From: Planctomycetota bacterium
Lineage (GTDB): Bacteria > Planctomycetota > Phycisphaerae > Phycisphaerales > UBA1924
Assembly: GCA_020831805.1 (NCBI GenBank)
Contig: JAFIFX010000021.1
Span: 1-42,562 of the forward strand
DNA length: 42,562 nt
Reading direction: 5' to 3'
Both the position numbers and the translations under genes were made by a program. Position 1 is the first letter of the stretch. Each line of letters starts with the position of its first letter. Below are positions 28,234 to 39,499 of this stretch, in pieces. Under the pieces are notes generated by a model. That model made no database searches. It was given only the letters and a program-made list of their open reading frames with translations, and was not told the DNA's origin.

Positions 28234-29400
28234 TCAGAAGTCCGGCAGCGTGATGCCCGCGGCCGACTCGAACGACGCATCCTCGATCAGGTACAGCCCG
28301 AGCAGCCAGCCCGACACGATGTACGGGTCGATCTTGAACACGCCCTCGACCTGCCCGTACCCCGTCGGCGAGTTGCCCAGCGGCTGGGCCCGCACCAGCT
28401 TGACCTCGATCGCGTCGTAGGGTGTCGGGGGCATGCCCAAGCAGCAGCCGTCCCACGGGTTCTGCATCAGCAGCAGCTCGTCGGTCGACTGGGCCACCAC
28501 CGGCAGCAGCGTGTTGCCCTCGATCCGCACATGCTTGTCGTGCAGCTCCAGGATCCATGCGGGCAGCTCCGCGTTGCCCTGCCGCGGGTTGTAATCGCGC
28601 GAGAGCGAACGCAGCACATCCCAGCTCAGCACGAACGGACGCTGCGGCGTGCCCTGACCGCGCACCACGCCCACCCCTTCGATCTCGATCGAGCCGTCCG
28701 ACCGACGCTGGAAGGCCGGGCCAGCCGGCGAGGACACCGCCTGATCATGCGCCTCGTCACCGTTCACACCGGCGTTCTCGGTCTGCGCCGCCGCGGCCGC
28801 GGCGAGCATCGGGTCGGCCGGGACAGCGCCGTCCTCATCCATGGGGGCCATCGCCAGGTTGCTGTCCTCGCGCCGGACCTGCTCGGCCGACTCGGACACC
28901 AGCCCGAGCAACTCGTCGATCGAGAAGGACGAGCGCCGCACTGGTTCCGGCTCGGCCGCGACCACGACCGGATCCGCCTCCGGCTCGGCGAGCGCCGCGT
29001 CGGGCGACTCGGCGGGTGCGTCCGACGCGATCTCGACCACGGGCGGCTCGGCATCGACGATCACCTCGGCAACCGCCTCGCGCATCGGCTCGGGAGCCTC
29101 GGGCTCGGGCGGCTGGATCGCCTCCGGCTCGGCGGCCACGATCGGGGCCGGCACGGGCTCGGGAGCGATCGCGCTCGGTTCGTCGCGGGTCCGTTCCGGC
29201 TCCGGTGTGGCTTGCGGGGTTGATGCCAGTGTCTCGGGCGCGGGCGCCGGCGAGCCCGAACGACCAAACGCCGGGGCCGGGCTCGGGACGGGCTCGCCCG
29301 CCACGGGCACCACCTCGACCCGCTCCTGGGCGACACGCAGGGTGAACAACCCGGCCGTCACGAGGGCCAGCAGCACGATCAATGACCAGAAGTAGCGCAT
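28234..29400 (-). CDS. Membrane-anchored DUF3299 protein with Pro/Glu-rich linker
   Basis: The product has 388 residues. One N-terminal membrane helix (about 5-23, FWSLIVLLALVTAGLFTLRV) anchors it, with the rest in the periplasm. Residues 28-150 are a Pro/Glu/Ala-rich linker, probably extended. From about 225 to the end is a folded domain with MQNPWDGCCLGMPPTPYDAI, the hallmark of DUF3299. The Cys pair may bind metal or form a disulfide. GGAGG six bases before ATG 29400 decides the start over GTG 29412. It is the last gene of an operon after the ABC ATPase and permease, so it is likely the periplasmic partner of that transporter. The substrate is unknown. Confidence 0.8.
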   Translation of the reverse strand: MRYFWSLIVLLALVTAGLFTLRVAQERVEVVPVAGEPVPSPAPAFGRSGSPAPAPETLASTPQATPEPERTRDEPSAIAPEPVPAPIVAAEPEAIQPPEPEAPEPMREAVAEVIVDAEPPVVEIASDAPAESPDAALAEPEADPVVVAAEPEPVRRSSFSIDELLGLVSESAEQVRREDSNLAMAPMDEDGAVPADPMLAAAAAAQTENAGVNGDEAHDQAVSSPAGPAFQRRSDGSIEIEGVGVVRGQGTPQRPFVLSWDVLRSLSRDYNPRQGNAELPAWILELHDKHVRIEGNTLLPVVAQSTDELLLMQNPWDGCCLGMPPTPYDAIEVKLVRAQPLGNSPTGYGQVEGVFKIDPYIVSGWLLGLYLIEDASFESAAGITLPDF

Positions 29401-29462
29401 GGAAGCCTCCACACTATCTTACAAACACCGGCCCGGAATTGTTCCGCCCGGGCCGGTCCAAC

Positions 29463-30722
29463 CTACCCGATCGGGCGGAGGTGCCGGACCACCGCAGTCC
29501 GGTAGGCCAGCACCGCCGGGGCCACCCCCGCCGCCATCGACAGGGCCACCGTCGCCAGCACCATCGCCAGGTACCCGTCGATGGGCAGACGCGGCCGCAC
29601 GACCAGCCCCAGGCGCGCCTCGAGCACCCCCGAGACCACCACCCCCAGCGCGATCCCCAGCAGCACCCCGATGGCCCCGCCCATCAGCCCGATCGCGGCC
29701 GACTCGGTCAGCACCAGGTTCGACACCCGCCAGCGGCTGGCCCCGAGCACCCGGAGCACCGCCACCTGCTTTCGCCGCTGCTCCATCGAGTTGTAGAGCG
29801 CCAGCATGATCGACACGCCCGAGGAAACCAGCACCGCCGCCGCCATCGCCACCAGGATCTGGTCCACCCCGGAGACGATCCGGAACAGCCCGCGCACCGT
29901 ATCCGCCGGCTGGGCCACGGTCCATTCCGGATCCCGGCGGAGCGAGCTAAGCACCTGGGTGAGCGCCGCGGTCCGCCGCCCGATGCTGGCGTAGACCGCC
30001 GTGATCCTCCGGTCGGCGTCGATCAGGTCCGCGACGGTGGTCGTGATGTCGCGACCGAGCTCGTCCACCCGTCGGTCGTGCGCGTGCAGGACCCACGAAC
30101 TCTCCAGGTCGCTGAACAGCGCCCGGTCGTGCGCCGAGCCGGTCGGCGCGAGGATCCCCACCACCGTGTAATCGAACTCGTTATGCACATGCGCATCCGG
30201 CGAGCGCGGCGCGCCGTGGAAGACATTGATCACCGACCCGACCCGCAGGCTCGTCCGCCGCGCCGCCTCCGCCCCGATCACCAGCTCGAAGTTGTCCTCG
30301 AACAGCCGGCCCTCGCGCACCACAAACGGCTCGTTCGGCGCTGGCTGGAACTCGGTGAAGAACTCCCGCGTCGTCGCCATCACCGGCAGCCCGCGGTACG
30401 AGTCGCCGAACGCGGTCGGCACCGCCCACGCGAAGGGGTACGACGCCCGCAGACGCTCGAAGTCCGCCCAGGGGATGTCGTTGCCCGGCACATCGGCGTA
30501 GAACATGCTGTTGAGCACGCTGGCCAGCGGCCCCGGCTCCCGCGAGATCAGCATCTGCGCGTTGCCCGTGCCTCGCTCGAAGGCCTGCCGGCCCGAGGTC
30601 TTCATCGACACAAGCAGCGTCATCAACGCCACAGCCACCGCCACCGACGCCACCGTCACGCCCGTCGAGAACCGGCGCCCCGACATCGAACGGCTCACGA
30701 TGCCCCAATCCGTCAACGCCAT
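29463..30722 (-). CDS. MacB/LolE-type ABC transporter permease (FtsX family)
   Basis: The product has 419 residues with the four-helix MacB/LolCE layout. The first helix is near the N-terminus (about 19-42), then comes a large periplasmic domain (about 45-285). Three C-terminal helices follow (about 290-312, 345-372, 385-408), with the QRRKQVAVLRVLGASRW segment typical of FtsX/MacB permeases. Such permeases transmit ATP-driven motion to the periplasm rather than form a channel. It starts two bases from the stop of the ATPase gene, so the pair is coupled. The DUF3299 gene follows after 62 bases. Confidence 0.9.
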   Translation of the reverse strand: MALTDWGIVSRSMSGRRFSTGVTVASVAVAVALMTLLVSMKTSGRQAFERGTGNAQMLISREPGPLASVLNSMFYADVPGNDIPWADFERLRASYPFAWAVPTAFGDSYRGLPVMATTREFFTEFQPAPNEPFVVREGRLFEDNFELVIGAEAARRTSLRVGSVINVFHGAPRSPDAHVHNEFDYTVVGILAPTGSAHDRALFSDLESSWVLHAHDRRVDELGRDITTTVADLIDADRRITAVYASIGRRTAALTQVLSSLRRDPEWTVAQPADTVRGLFRIVSGVDQILVAMAAAVLVSSGVSIMLALYNSMEQRRKQVAVLRVLGASRWRVSNLVLTESAAIGLMGGAIGVLLGIALGVVVSGVLEARLGLVVRPRLPIDGYLAMVLATVALSMAAGVAPAVLAYRTAVVRHLRPIG

Positions 30723-30723
30723 G

Positions 30724-31443
30724 TCACGCTCCCGCGCCCGCGGGCATCCGCGACAGCGCTTCCAGGGTCTCGTGCCGGTCGAACGACCCGACCAGCGAGG
30801 GATCGTGCGTCACGCACAACAACGCCGCGCCGCTCTCGCGGCAGGCTTCCTTGAGCAGCCCCACCGCCTCGGCGGCGTTCTCCGGATCCAGGCTGGCCGT
30901 CGGCTCATCCGCCAGCACCAGCGTCGGGCGGCAGGCCAACGCCCGCGCCACCGCGACCCGCTGCTGCTGGCCCACGCTCAGCTCTTCCGCCGGGGCGTGG
31001 ACGCGCTCGATGCCCAGCCGCTCCAGCAGCCCCACCGCACGCCCCCGGTGCTCGCCCTTGGGCAGGTCGGAGAACATCATCGCCGCGAGCACATTCTCCA
31101 AGGCGCTGAACCCGTGGAGCAGGTGGAAGGTCTGGAACACCATGCCGATCTGGCGCCCGCGGAACCGGTCCCGCGCCGAACCACGCAGCGAGCCCATCGC
31201 CGTGCCCGCGATGCGGATCTCGCCCATGTCGGGGTCCATCAGGCCCGCGATCAGGTGCAAAAGCGTGCTCTTGCCCGAGCCGGACGACCCCGTGAGCACC
31301 ACCTGCTCACCCGACGCCAGCTCCAGCCGTCGCAATCGCACGATCGGCTCCCTTGAACCGGGATAAGCGAATGTCAGGTCTCGCACCGCCAGGGCCGAAT
31401 CGGGTTTCTGAGCGGTCTGATCCGAACGGATTTCGTGGGGCAT
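30724..31443 (-). CDS. LolD/MacB-type ABC transporter ATP-binding protein
   Basis: The product is a 239-residue cytoplasmic ATPase. Walker A is TGSSGSGKST (K58), the Q-loop region is MVFQTFHLL, Walker B is LVLADEPTASLD, and the H-loop is CVTHD. The signature is LSVGQQQR instead of LSGGQQQR: the first Gly is Val, a mild change also seen in some LolD-like ATPases. It pairs with the permease downstream, with which it shares an operon and near-overlapping ends. The start at 31443 is divergent from the histidine kinase gene, 95 bases away. Confidence 0.92.
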   Translation of the reverse strand: MPHEIRSDQTAQKPDSALAVRDLTFAYPGSREPIVRLRRLELASGEQVVLTGSSGSGKSTLLHLIAGLMDPDMGEIRIAGTAMGSLRGSARDRFRGRQIGMVFQTFHLLHGFSALENVLAAMMFSDLPKGEHRGRAVGLLERLGIERVHAPAEELSVGQQQRVAVARALACRPTLVLADEPTASLDPENAAEAVGLLKEACRESGAALLCVTHDPSLVGSFDRHETLEALSRMPAGAGA

Positions 31444-31475
31444 TTCGCTGATCTTTCAATGTAGGGAGGCTTTCC

Positions 31476-31506
31476 GCATCGGATTGGAGACGACTTGCTC
31501 CGATGC
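31476..31506. promoter_or_regulatory. Inverted repeat between the ABC operon and the histidine kinase
   Basis: GCATCGGA and TCCGATGC form a perfect 8-bp inverted repeat spaced by 15 bases, centred between the divergent starts. It could be a shared operator, or a hairpin in the kinase mRNA just before its ribosome-binding site. Confidence 0.4.
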
Positions 31507-31538
31507 AGAGGGGTCAAGCCCGAGGGAGGACACACTCT

Positions 31539-34088
<2,550 letters not shown>

Positions 34089-34156
34089 ACCGGCCGGTTT
34101 GCGGACGGATCCCCGTTTTTTTGAACCGTTTTCCATTCCATGCGGATAGATTGGCG

Positions 34157-34184
34157 TTGGCGGGTTCGCCCGCTGTGGTAATCT
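34157..34184 (+). promoter_or_regulatory. Possible promoter of the metalloprotease gene
   Basis: TTGGCG and TAATCT are 16 bases apart, about 90 bases before the start. A second TTGGCG lies directly upstream, and a GCGGG-TTCG-CCCGC hairpin fills the spacer. The support is modest. Confidence 0.3.
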
Positions 34185-34274
34185 GTTTGTAAGTCACCCC
34201 CCGTTCTGGGGGTTGACCCGTCGCCTCCCCGGCGGCTGATCCATCCAGGCCCCGTACGAATTGGAGACACGCCC

Positions 34275-36485
34275 ATGCGAGCGTTCCCCGCGCTGTGCCT
34301 TTCCGTCCTGACCGCAGGGACGGTGCTGGCTTCTGAATCCGCACCCACGGGCTGGTCCCAGCCGACCGCCCAGGCGCAAGCCCAGGTCCAGGCCACGATC
34401 CGGACCGTCGCCGATCTGGTCCGGCTCGCGGACATGCCCATGGGCGCTCAGGTCCGCCTGGCCCTCCCGGTGCCCGGTGGCGAGGAGCTGCTCGACCTGA
34501 CCCGCTTTACGAACCTCGCGCCCGGCGCCGCCGTCATCCATGTCGACGAGCTGGGGCACGAGAATCACCTCGATCAGTCCGGGGTCGTCCTGCTCCGCGG
34601 GACCCTGGCCAACGACCCTGATTCCATGGTCTTCCTCGGCATCACCCCACACCAGGTCAGCGGCTTCGTGCAGTCCGACCAGGGCGTCCGCGTGATCAGC
34701 TCGGGCGAGGCGGGCGAGGCCGGGGCCATCTCCGCCGCGTTGCTGGAAGACATCCGCTTCGCGCCCGACGGCGACCAGTTCTGCGCCGTCGACCCCGACA
34801 ACCCCGTCTTCTATCCCAACCACATCATCCCCCAGCGCCGCCCGACCGCCGGGGCCGACCTCCGCGGCTCGGCGCCCTGCCGTGTCGCCCGCATCGCCAT
34901 CGACACCGATTATGAGTTCACCGCCAACCTCTTCGGCGGCAACCCCAGCATGTCCGCCGCCTACGCCCAGATCCTGATGGGCGCGATCAGCATGATCTAC
35001 GAGCGCGATGTCAATGTCCGCCTCCAGATCCCCTACCTCCGCGTCTGGACCACCACCGACAACCCCTACCAGGCCAACGACGGCACCATCGGCTTCCTCT
35101 TCGAGATGCGCGACCACTGGAACCTGAACATGCGCCATGTGCCGCGCGAGGCCGTCCAGGGCCTCTCCGGCCGCGGGCTCGGCGGCGGGGTCGCCTACCT
35201 CAACGCCCTCTGCAGCATGCCCTGGGGCCACGGCGTCTCGGCCAACCTCAACGGCTCGTTCCCGATGCCCGTGATCGACAACTCCCACCAGAACTGGGAC
35301 CTGATGGTCGTCGCCCACGAACTCGGCCACAACTTCGGCTCCGGCCACACCCACGACGGCTACAACCCGCCCATCGACGGCTGCGGCAACAGCGACTGCT
35401 CGCTCGCACCCAACTCGACCATCATGTCCTACTGCCACCTCTGCCCCGGCGGCCTTTCGAACATCGACATGCGCTTCCACCCCCGCGTGCAGACGCGGAT
35501 GCTCCAGTTCCTCGACGGCGCGAACTGCGACCTGACCGCGGGCCCCGAGCCCATCGCCAGGGACGACAGCTTCATCGTGATGGGCGGGATGTCCACCGAA
35601 CTCGATGTGCTCAGCAACGACGCCGCCGCCGCCTGCGACGACGTCACCCTGATGATCACAAACCTGCCCACGAACTCCGCGGCGGGCGGCACGCTCGCTA
35701 TCGTGCACGGCGAGAACACCACCTTCCAGCGCGTGCTCTACACACCCGCGCCCGGCTTCGCCGGCGTTGACGGCTTCACCTACTCGACCTCCGCCGGTAC
35801 CGCGATGGTCAGCATCGAGGTCGAACCCCTGCGCCAGGCCGTCTCAGGCGTGATTACCGAGCCGGGCGTCGATGTCGACTACTTCGTCCTCAACAACCCG
35901 AGCACGATGCCCGACTACGACTCCATGACGCCCTACCTGTCCGATGTCGTGCCCGACATCAACTTCCCGGCCACCAACGGCGTCTTCGCCACCTCCGGAC
36001 GCACCAACAACGTCGGCGCGGTCTTCCGCGGCGTGATCGAGGTGCCCAAGACCGGCTGGTACCGACTGACCATCGAGTCCGATGACGGCTCCATCCTCTA
36101 TATGGGCGATGAGATGATCATCGACAACGACGGCCTCCACGGCATGCAGGAACGCGGCGCGGTCGTCGCCCTCGAAGCCGGAAAGCACCCGGTCCGCATC
36201 GACTTCTTCGAGAACCAGGGCGCCGCCGGGCTCATCGCCCGCTACTTCGGTCAGGGCCTGGCGTACCAGCCCATCCCCGCCTCGGCCTGGTCCCGCATCG
36301 TCGGATCCGATTGCCCGGCCGATCTGGCCCCGCCCTACGGCGAGCTGAACTTCTTCGACTTCGCGGCCTACATGGCCCTCTTCAACGCCCAGGACCCCGC
36401 CGCCGACCTGGCTCCGCCATTCGGTGAGTGGAACTTCTTCGATGTGGCCGAATACCTCAGGCAGTTCAACGCAGGCTGCCCCTGA
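34275..36485 (+). CDS. Secreted reprolysin-like zinc metalloprotease with GC-type dockerin tail
   Basis: The product is a 736-residue extracellular endopeptidase. The signal peptide is 1-20. A propeptide-like part (about 25-200) precedes the catalytic domain, which holds the zinc site HELGHNFGSGH (H348, E349, H352, H358) and a Met-turn in TIMSYCH, the M12/metzincin pattern. An even number of Cys follow (CGNSDCS, CHLC), as in disulfide-rich reprolysins. Next comes an Ig/cadherin-like segment (PIARDDSFIVMGG..LDVLSNDA), then a PA14-like domain (GWYRLTIESDDGSILYMGD, about 570-665). The last 57 residues are the GC-type dockerin ending in FNAGCP. It is likely surface-bound and may digest proteins outside the cell or process other surface proteins. 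Confidence 0.92.
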   Translation: MRAFPALCLSVLTAGTVLASESAPTGWSQPTAQAQAQVQATIRTVADLVRLADMPMGAQVRLALPVPGGEELLDLTRFTNLAPGAAVIHVDELGHENHLDQSGVVLLRGTLANDPDSMVFLGITPHQVSGFVQSDQGVRVISSGEAGEAGAISAALLEDIRFAPDGDQFCAVDPDNPVFYPNHIIPQRRPTAGADLRGSAPCRVARIAIDTDYEFTANLFGGNPSMSAAYAQILMGAISMIYERDVNVRLQIPYLRVWTTTDNPYQANDGTIGFLFEMRDHWNLNMRHVPREAVQGLSGRGLGGGVAYLNALCSMPWGHGVSANLNGSFPMPVIDNSHQNWDLMVVAHELGHNFGSGHTHDGYNPPIDGCGNSDCSLAPNSTIMSYCHLCPGGLSNIDMRFHPRVQTRMLQFLDGANCDLTAGPEPIARDDSFIVMGGMSTELDVLSNDAAAACDDVTLMITNLPTNSAAGGTLAIVHGENTTFQRVLYTPAPGFAGVDGFTYSTSAGTAMVSIEVEPLRQAVSGVITEPGVDVDYFVLNNPSTMPDYDSMTPYLSDVVPDINFPATNGVFATSGRTNNVGAVFRGVIEVPKTGWYRLTIESDDGSILYMGDEMIIDNDGLHGMQERGAVVALEAGKHPVRIDFFENQGAAGLIARYFGQGLAYQPIPASAWSRIVGSDCPADLAPPYGELNFFDFAAYMALFNAQDPAADLAPPFGEWNFFDVAEYLRQFNAGCP

Positions 36486-36533
36486 TCTGGAAGGTTTTTG
36501 TTCGTTTATTCTGTCAAATCAGCCGATTCTCGG

Positions 36534-36562
36534 TTCCAACCCGTGCGGCTTTCGTGTATGCT
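36534..36562 (+). promoter_or_regulatory. Possible promoter of the next GC-dockerin gene
   Basis: TTCCAA and TATGCT are 17 bases apart and about 40 bases before the start at 36603. The -35 match is 3 of 6; the -10 resembles others in this window. Confidence 0.35.
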
Positions 36563-36602
36563 CAGCCCGGACACCTCAAACCACGATTGTCGGAGGAACA
36601 TC

Positions 36603-37943
36603 ATGCATCGTTTTGCCACCGCCGCGGCGCTCGCCGTCAGCGCGGGAATCGCCAACGCTTCGCCGGACATCATCTGCGGCGAACTGACCAATGTGAACTC
36701 ATACTCGCCCGTTGGTGACATCCGCGCCTACGCGGTCGGCACCACGGCCTGCAACAAGGGCACCAGCAACGCCAACTGGATCGCCAACAGCGTCAACCAC
36801 CCGGTCATCTCGACCACCCTGTTCAAGCTCGAGGACGGACGCCTGCGCCAGATCGGCGTCTCCTTCGTCAAGCACTCGTGGGGCGCGATCCAGGGCAACG
36901 CCTGCGGCTTCGGCTGCCAGAGCGGCGGCAACTGGCAGGCGCTCGGCCCGGGCTGTTCCGACCCCTACAGCGCGAACCTCAACGCGGCACAGACCGACCT
37001 CGGACCCCGCTTCGAGATCAACGCCTACACCGGCGAGTTCCCCTGGCCGCCCGCGTTCATCAACCAGACCGGCAACCAGATCTTCAAGCGCCTCCAGGTG
37101 CCCAACCACGAGATGGTCGCCAGCTCGTCCGACACGCTGTTCTTCGTCGAGGGCATGTATGTCGCCCGCGACGACACGCTCGCCGGCAACAACTACAACA
37201 ACGCCTCCTACCGGCGCATGGTCGTCAACCAGTCCAACTTCACCATGTCCGGCATCGGCCAGACCTTCCGCGAGATCCCCGCGATCTTCGCCTGGCGCGA
37301 CCACGGCCTGGGCGTCGGTATCCCCGACCCCTCCGTGACCATCTCACAGATCGATGTGCCCGGCGAGGGACGCTTCTTCCTCGCCTCCAAGGCCGTCGAC
37401 CTCGGCGACGGCACCTGGCGCTACGAGTACGGCCTGCACAACTACAACTCCCACCGCTCCGCCGGTTCGATCTCGATCCCGGTCAACACCGGCTCGGCCG
37501 AGCCCGGCTTCCACGGCATCTTCTATCACTCCGGCGAGCCGATCGACAGCTCGCCGTGGACGCCCGAGGACAACGGCTCCAGCATCACCTGGTCCACCGT
37601 CGACTACGCTGTGAACCCCAACGCGAACGCCATCCGCTGGGGCACCATGTACAACTTCTGGTTCGAGACCGATGCGGCGCCGACCACCGGCGACATCGAG
37701 ATCGGCCTCTTCCGCCCCGGCTCGCCCTCCAGCGTCATGGCCTCGGCCACCGTGCCCACCCTTGAGGACGCCTGCCTGGCGGACTTCAACGGCGACGGCC
37801 AGGTCAACTTCTTCGATATCTCGGCGTTCATGGACGCCTTCAACGCCCAGGACCCGGCGGCCGACATCGCCGAACCCTTCGGCGTGTGGAACTTCTTCGA
37901 TGTCGCCGCGTTCATGGACGCCTACAACGCCGGCTGCCCGTAA
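36603..37943 (+). CDS. Secreted protein of unknown function with GC-type dockerin tail
   Basis: The product has 446 residues. The signal peptide is 1-20 (FATAAALAVSAGIANAS) and GGAGGA precedes the ATG. The main body (about 25-385) is rich in Asn, Tyr, Trp and Cys and has no family I recognise. Several short Cys-containing loops near the N-terminus (ACGFGCQSGG) suggest disulfides. The tail ([36 protein letters not shown]) is the GC-type dockerin with one good calcium loop. It follows the metalloprotease on the same strand and ends in a strong terminator. A structural or enzymatic surface role is possible, but there is no direct evidence. Confidence 0.85.
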   Translation: MHRFATAAALAVSAGIANASPDIICGELTNVNSYSPVGDIRAYAVGTTACNKGTSNANWIANSVNHPVISTTLFKLEDGRLRQIGVSFVKHSWGAIQGNACGFGCQSGGNWQALGPGCSDPYSANLNAAQTDLGPRFEINAYTGEFPWPPAFINQTGNQIFKRLQVPNHEMVASSSDTLFFVEGMYVARDDTLAGNNYNNASYRRMVVNQSNFTMSGIGQTFREIPAIFAWRDHGLGVGIPDPSVTISQIDVPGEGRFFLASKAVDLGDGTWRYEYGLHNYNSHRSAGSISIPVNTGSAEPGFHGIFYHSGEPIDSSPWTPEDNGSSITWSTVDYAVNPNANAIRWGTMYNFWFETDAAPTTGDIEIGLFRPGSPSSVMASATVPTLEDACLADFNGDGQVNFFDISAFMDAFNAQDPAADIAEPFGVWNFFDVAAFMDAYNAGCP

Positions 37944-37974
37944 GCCACCCACCACTCAAACGGTGAACCCCAAA

Positions 37975-38001
37975 GGCCCCGCATCATGCGGGGCCTTTTT
38001 T
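37975..38001 (+). terminator. Intrinsic terminator between convergent genes
   Basis: GGCCCCGC pairs perfectly with GCGGGGCC around ATCAT, followed by six T. It serves the GC-dockerin gene; for upp on the other strand it has AAAGG on the far side (three T in RNA), so it may be weakly bidirectional. Confidence 0.92.
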
Positions 38002-38030
38002 CGTGCGTCCCCCGAATAGCGCACGGCCGG

Positions 38031-38672
38031 TCAGGTCGTCCCGTACATCCGGTCCCCCGCGTCGCCCAGGCCCGGCAGGATGTAACCCTTGTCGTTGAGC
38101 CGCTCGTCCATCGCCGCCGCGTAGACACGCAGGTCCGGGTGGTCCCGGCGCAGCCGCGCCACGCCCTCGGGCGCGGCCACCAGGCAGATCATCCGCAGGT
38201 CCGTCGCCCCCGCCTGACGCAGCAGAGACACCGCCGCCGACGCGCTGCCCCCCGTGGCCAGCATCGGGTCCACCAGCACCACGGGCCCGGCGTCGAGGTC
38301 GTGGGGCAGCTTGCTCAGGTAGGTCTTCGGTTCCAGCGTCGATTCGTCCCGCGCCATCCCCAGGTGCCCGACCCGCGCCTCGGGCATGATGTCCAGGATG
38401 CCGTCGATCATCCCCAGCCCCGCCCGCAGCACGGGCACCACCGTCACCAGCCCGCGCAGCCGGTGCCCCACGGTCTCGGTCATCGGCGTGCGGACGCGGT
38501 AGGTCTCGGTCTCGAACGACCGGGTGAACTCGTAGACCATCAGCCCGGCGATCTGCGCCAGCGTCGCGCGGAACAGCCGGTGGCCGGTGGCCTCGTCGCG
38601 GATGATCGTCATCTTGTGCCGGATCAGCGGGTGATCGAACACGATCACCCCGCCGGGTCGGGTCTCGTTCAT
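38031..38672 (-). CDS. upp: Uracil phosphoribosyltransferase
   Basis: The enzyme converts uracil and PRPP to UMP, for pyrimidine salvage. The product has 213 residues, against 208 in E. coli. The PRPP site is VVLVDPMLATGGSASAAV, the uracil-binding C-terminus is GYILPGLGDAGDRMYGT, and LRAGLGMIDGI is conserved. ATG 38672 is chosen because the family starts shortly before HPLIRHKMTIIRD; the longer open frame upstream is GC-rich spill-over. The leader contains a very stable hairpin (38706-38745). A cytosine deaminase gene lies 0.8 kb away and would supply uracil. Confidence 0.95.
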   Translation of the reverse strand: MNETRPGGVIVFDHPLIRHKMTIIRDEATGHRLFRATLAQIAGLMVYEFTRSFETETYRVRTPMTETVGHRLRGLVTVVPVLRAGLGMIDGILDIMPEARVGHLGMARDESTLEPKTYLSKLPHDLDAGPVVLVDPMLATGGSASAAVSLLRQAGATDLRMICLVAAPEGVARLRRDHPDLRVYAAAMDERLNDKGYILPGLGDAGDRMYGTT

Positions 38673-38705
38673 GCCGCCAGTGTACCCCCGCTTCGGCCAT
38701 CGGCA

Positions 38706-38745
38706 CGACCGGGCGGGTCCCTGTGGTGCAGGGCCCGCCCGGTCG
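38706..38745 (-). promoter_or_regulatory. Long hairpin in the upp leader
   Basis: CGACCGGGCGGG pairs perfectly with CCCGCCCGGTCG (12 bp). After one bulged T the stem continues five more pairs (CCCTG/CAGGG) around TGGTG. It ends 33 bases before the upp start. No T run follows, so an attenuator or leader structure is more likely than a simple terminator. Confidence 0.55.
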
Positions 38746-38912
38746 CTTGTGTCATCCCGCACCCGGTGGCCGCACGAGAGAGCACACCGCCCCGGGCCGT
38801 TCCAGCGGGACAATCCACCAACACCAAAGAGCCCGGGCCGGCCGACATGGTTGAGAGGGCACCCGAAACCATGCCCGCGGCGTCCGTTCCTCCACCGAAA
38901 CGCCGCGCAAAC

Positions 38913-38949
38913 CGACCCGGGCCGCGATCGGGTCGCGTCACACGACCCG
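38913..38949 (-). terminator. Competing hairpins after the small secreted protein gene
   Basis: Three related arms lie in a row: CGACCCGG, CGGGTCG and CGACCCG. The middle arm can pair with either side, giving two exclusive hairpins just after the stop of the gene ending at 38979. This is probably a terminator region; the 306-base gap to upp holds no gene. Confidence 0.4.
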
Positions 38950-38978
38950 GTCAGGGGGGAGCCCGAGGGCGTCAGCCC

Positions 38979-39302
38979 TCACTCGCTGCGGCGCTCCACG
39001 CTGGCCGCAACGCCGTCCTCGTCCATCTTGACCTCCACCTTCGCGTTGGCCATGAGCACCGCACGGGCGGTCGAACGCTCGCCGTCGATGGTAAAGGCGG
39101 TCTCGGAGTTCCAGGTCACGGATTGGCTGCGCTCGCCGCCGGTCCGCACGGTGAAGGTCTGGTTCTCCCAGTCGACGGTGCCGACAGCACCACTCACACG
39201 CTCGTCCATCACCATGATCGACGGGGCGTCGGCGGGGGCCGCGCTCAGGCCGGCCGGGGCGACGAGAAGGGAGCAGGAAACGATGAGACTCGAAACAAGC
39301 AT
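38979..39302 (-). CDS. Small secreted beta-domain protein (DUF5666-like)
   Basis: The product has 107 residues. The signal peptide is 1-21 (VSSLIVSCSLLVAPAGLSA). The mature 80 residues read as one small beta-barrel: GAVGTVDWENQTFTVRTGG, then VTWNSETAFTIDG and ANAKVEVKMDEDGVAASVE. This resembles DUF5666/OB-like periplasmic domains that follow 'effect on activity plus correction' repeats, but only one repeat is present. Function is unknown. GGAGG lies upstream of the ATG. It may be free in the periplasm; no anchor is visible. Confidence 0.7.
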   Translation of the reverse strand: MLVSSLIVSCSLLVAPAGLSAAPADAPSIMVMDERVSGAVGTVDWENQTFTVRTGGERSQSVTWNSETAFTIDGERSTARAVLMANAKVEVKMDEDGVAASVERRSE

Positions 39303-39499
39303 GTCAATCCTCCTTTGTTCGACCCGGCGTGGTCATCTGGGCGTCCGCTGGGTCATCGAGCGCCCCGCCGGATTACGCATACAGATACACAACCACTTCC
39401 GCACCCCGCGTGAAGCCCGCGTGAATCGAAAATCATTTTCAATCCGGCCCCGATCCCGCCCCGCCAGCCCGATACCGCCACCGCGCGTACCGTCGTCGC

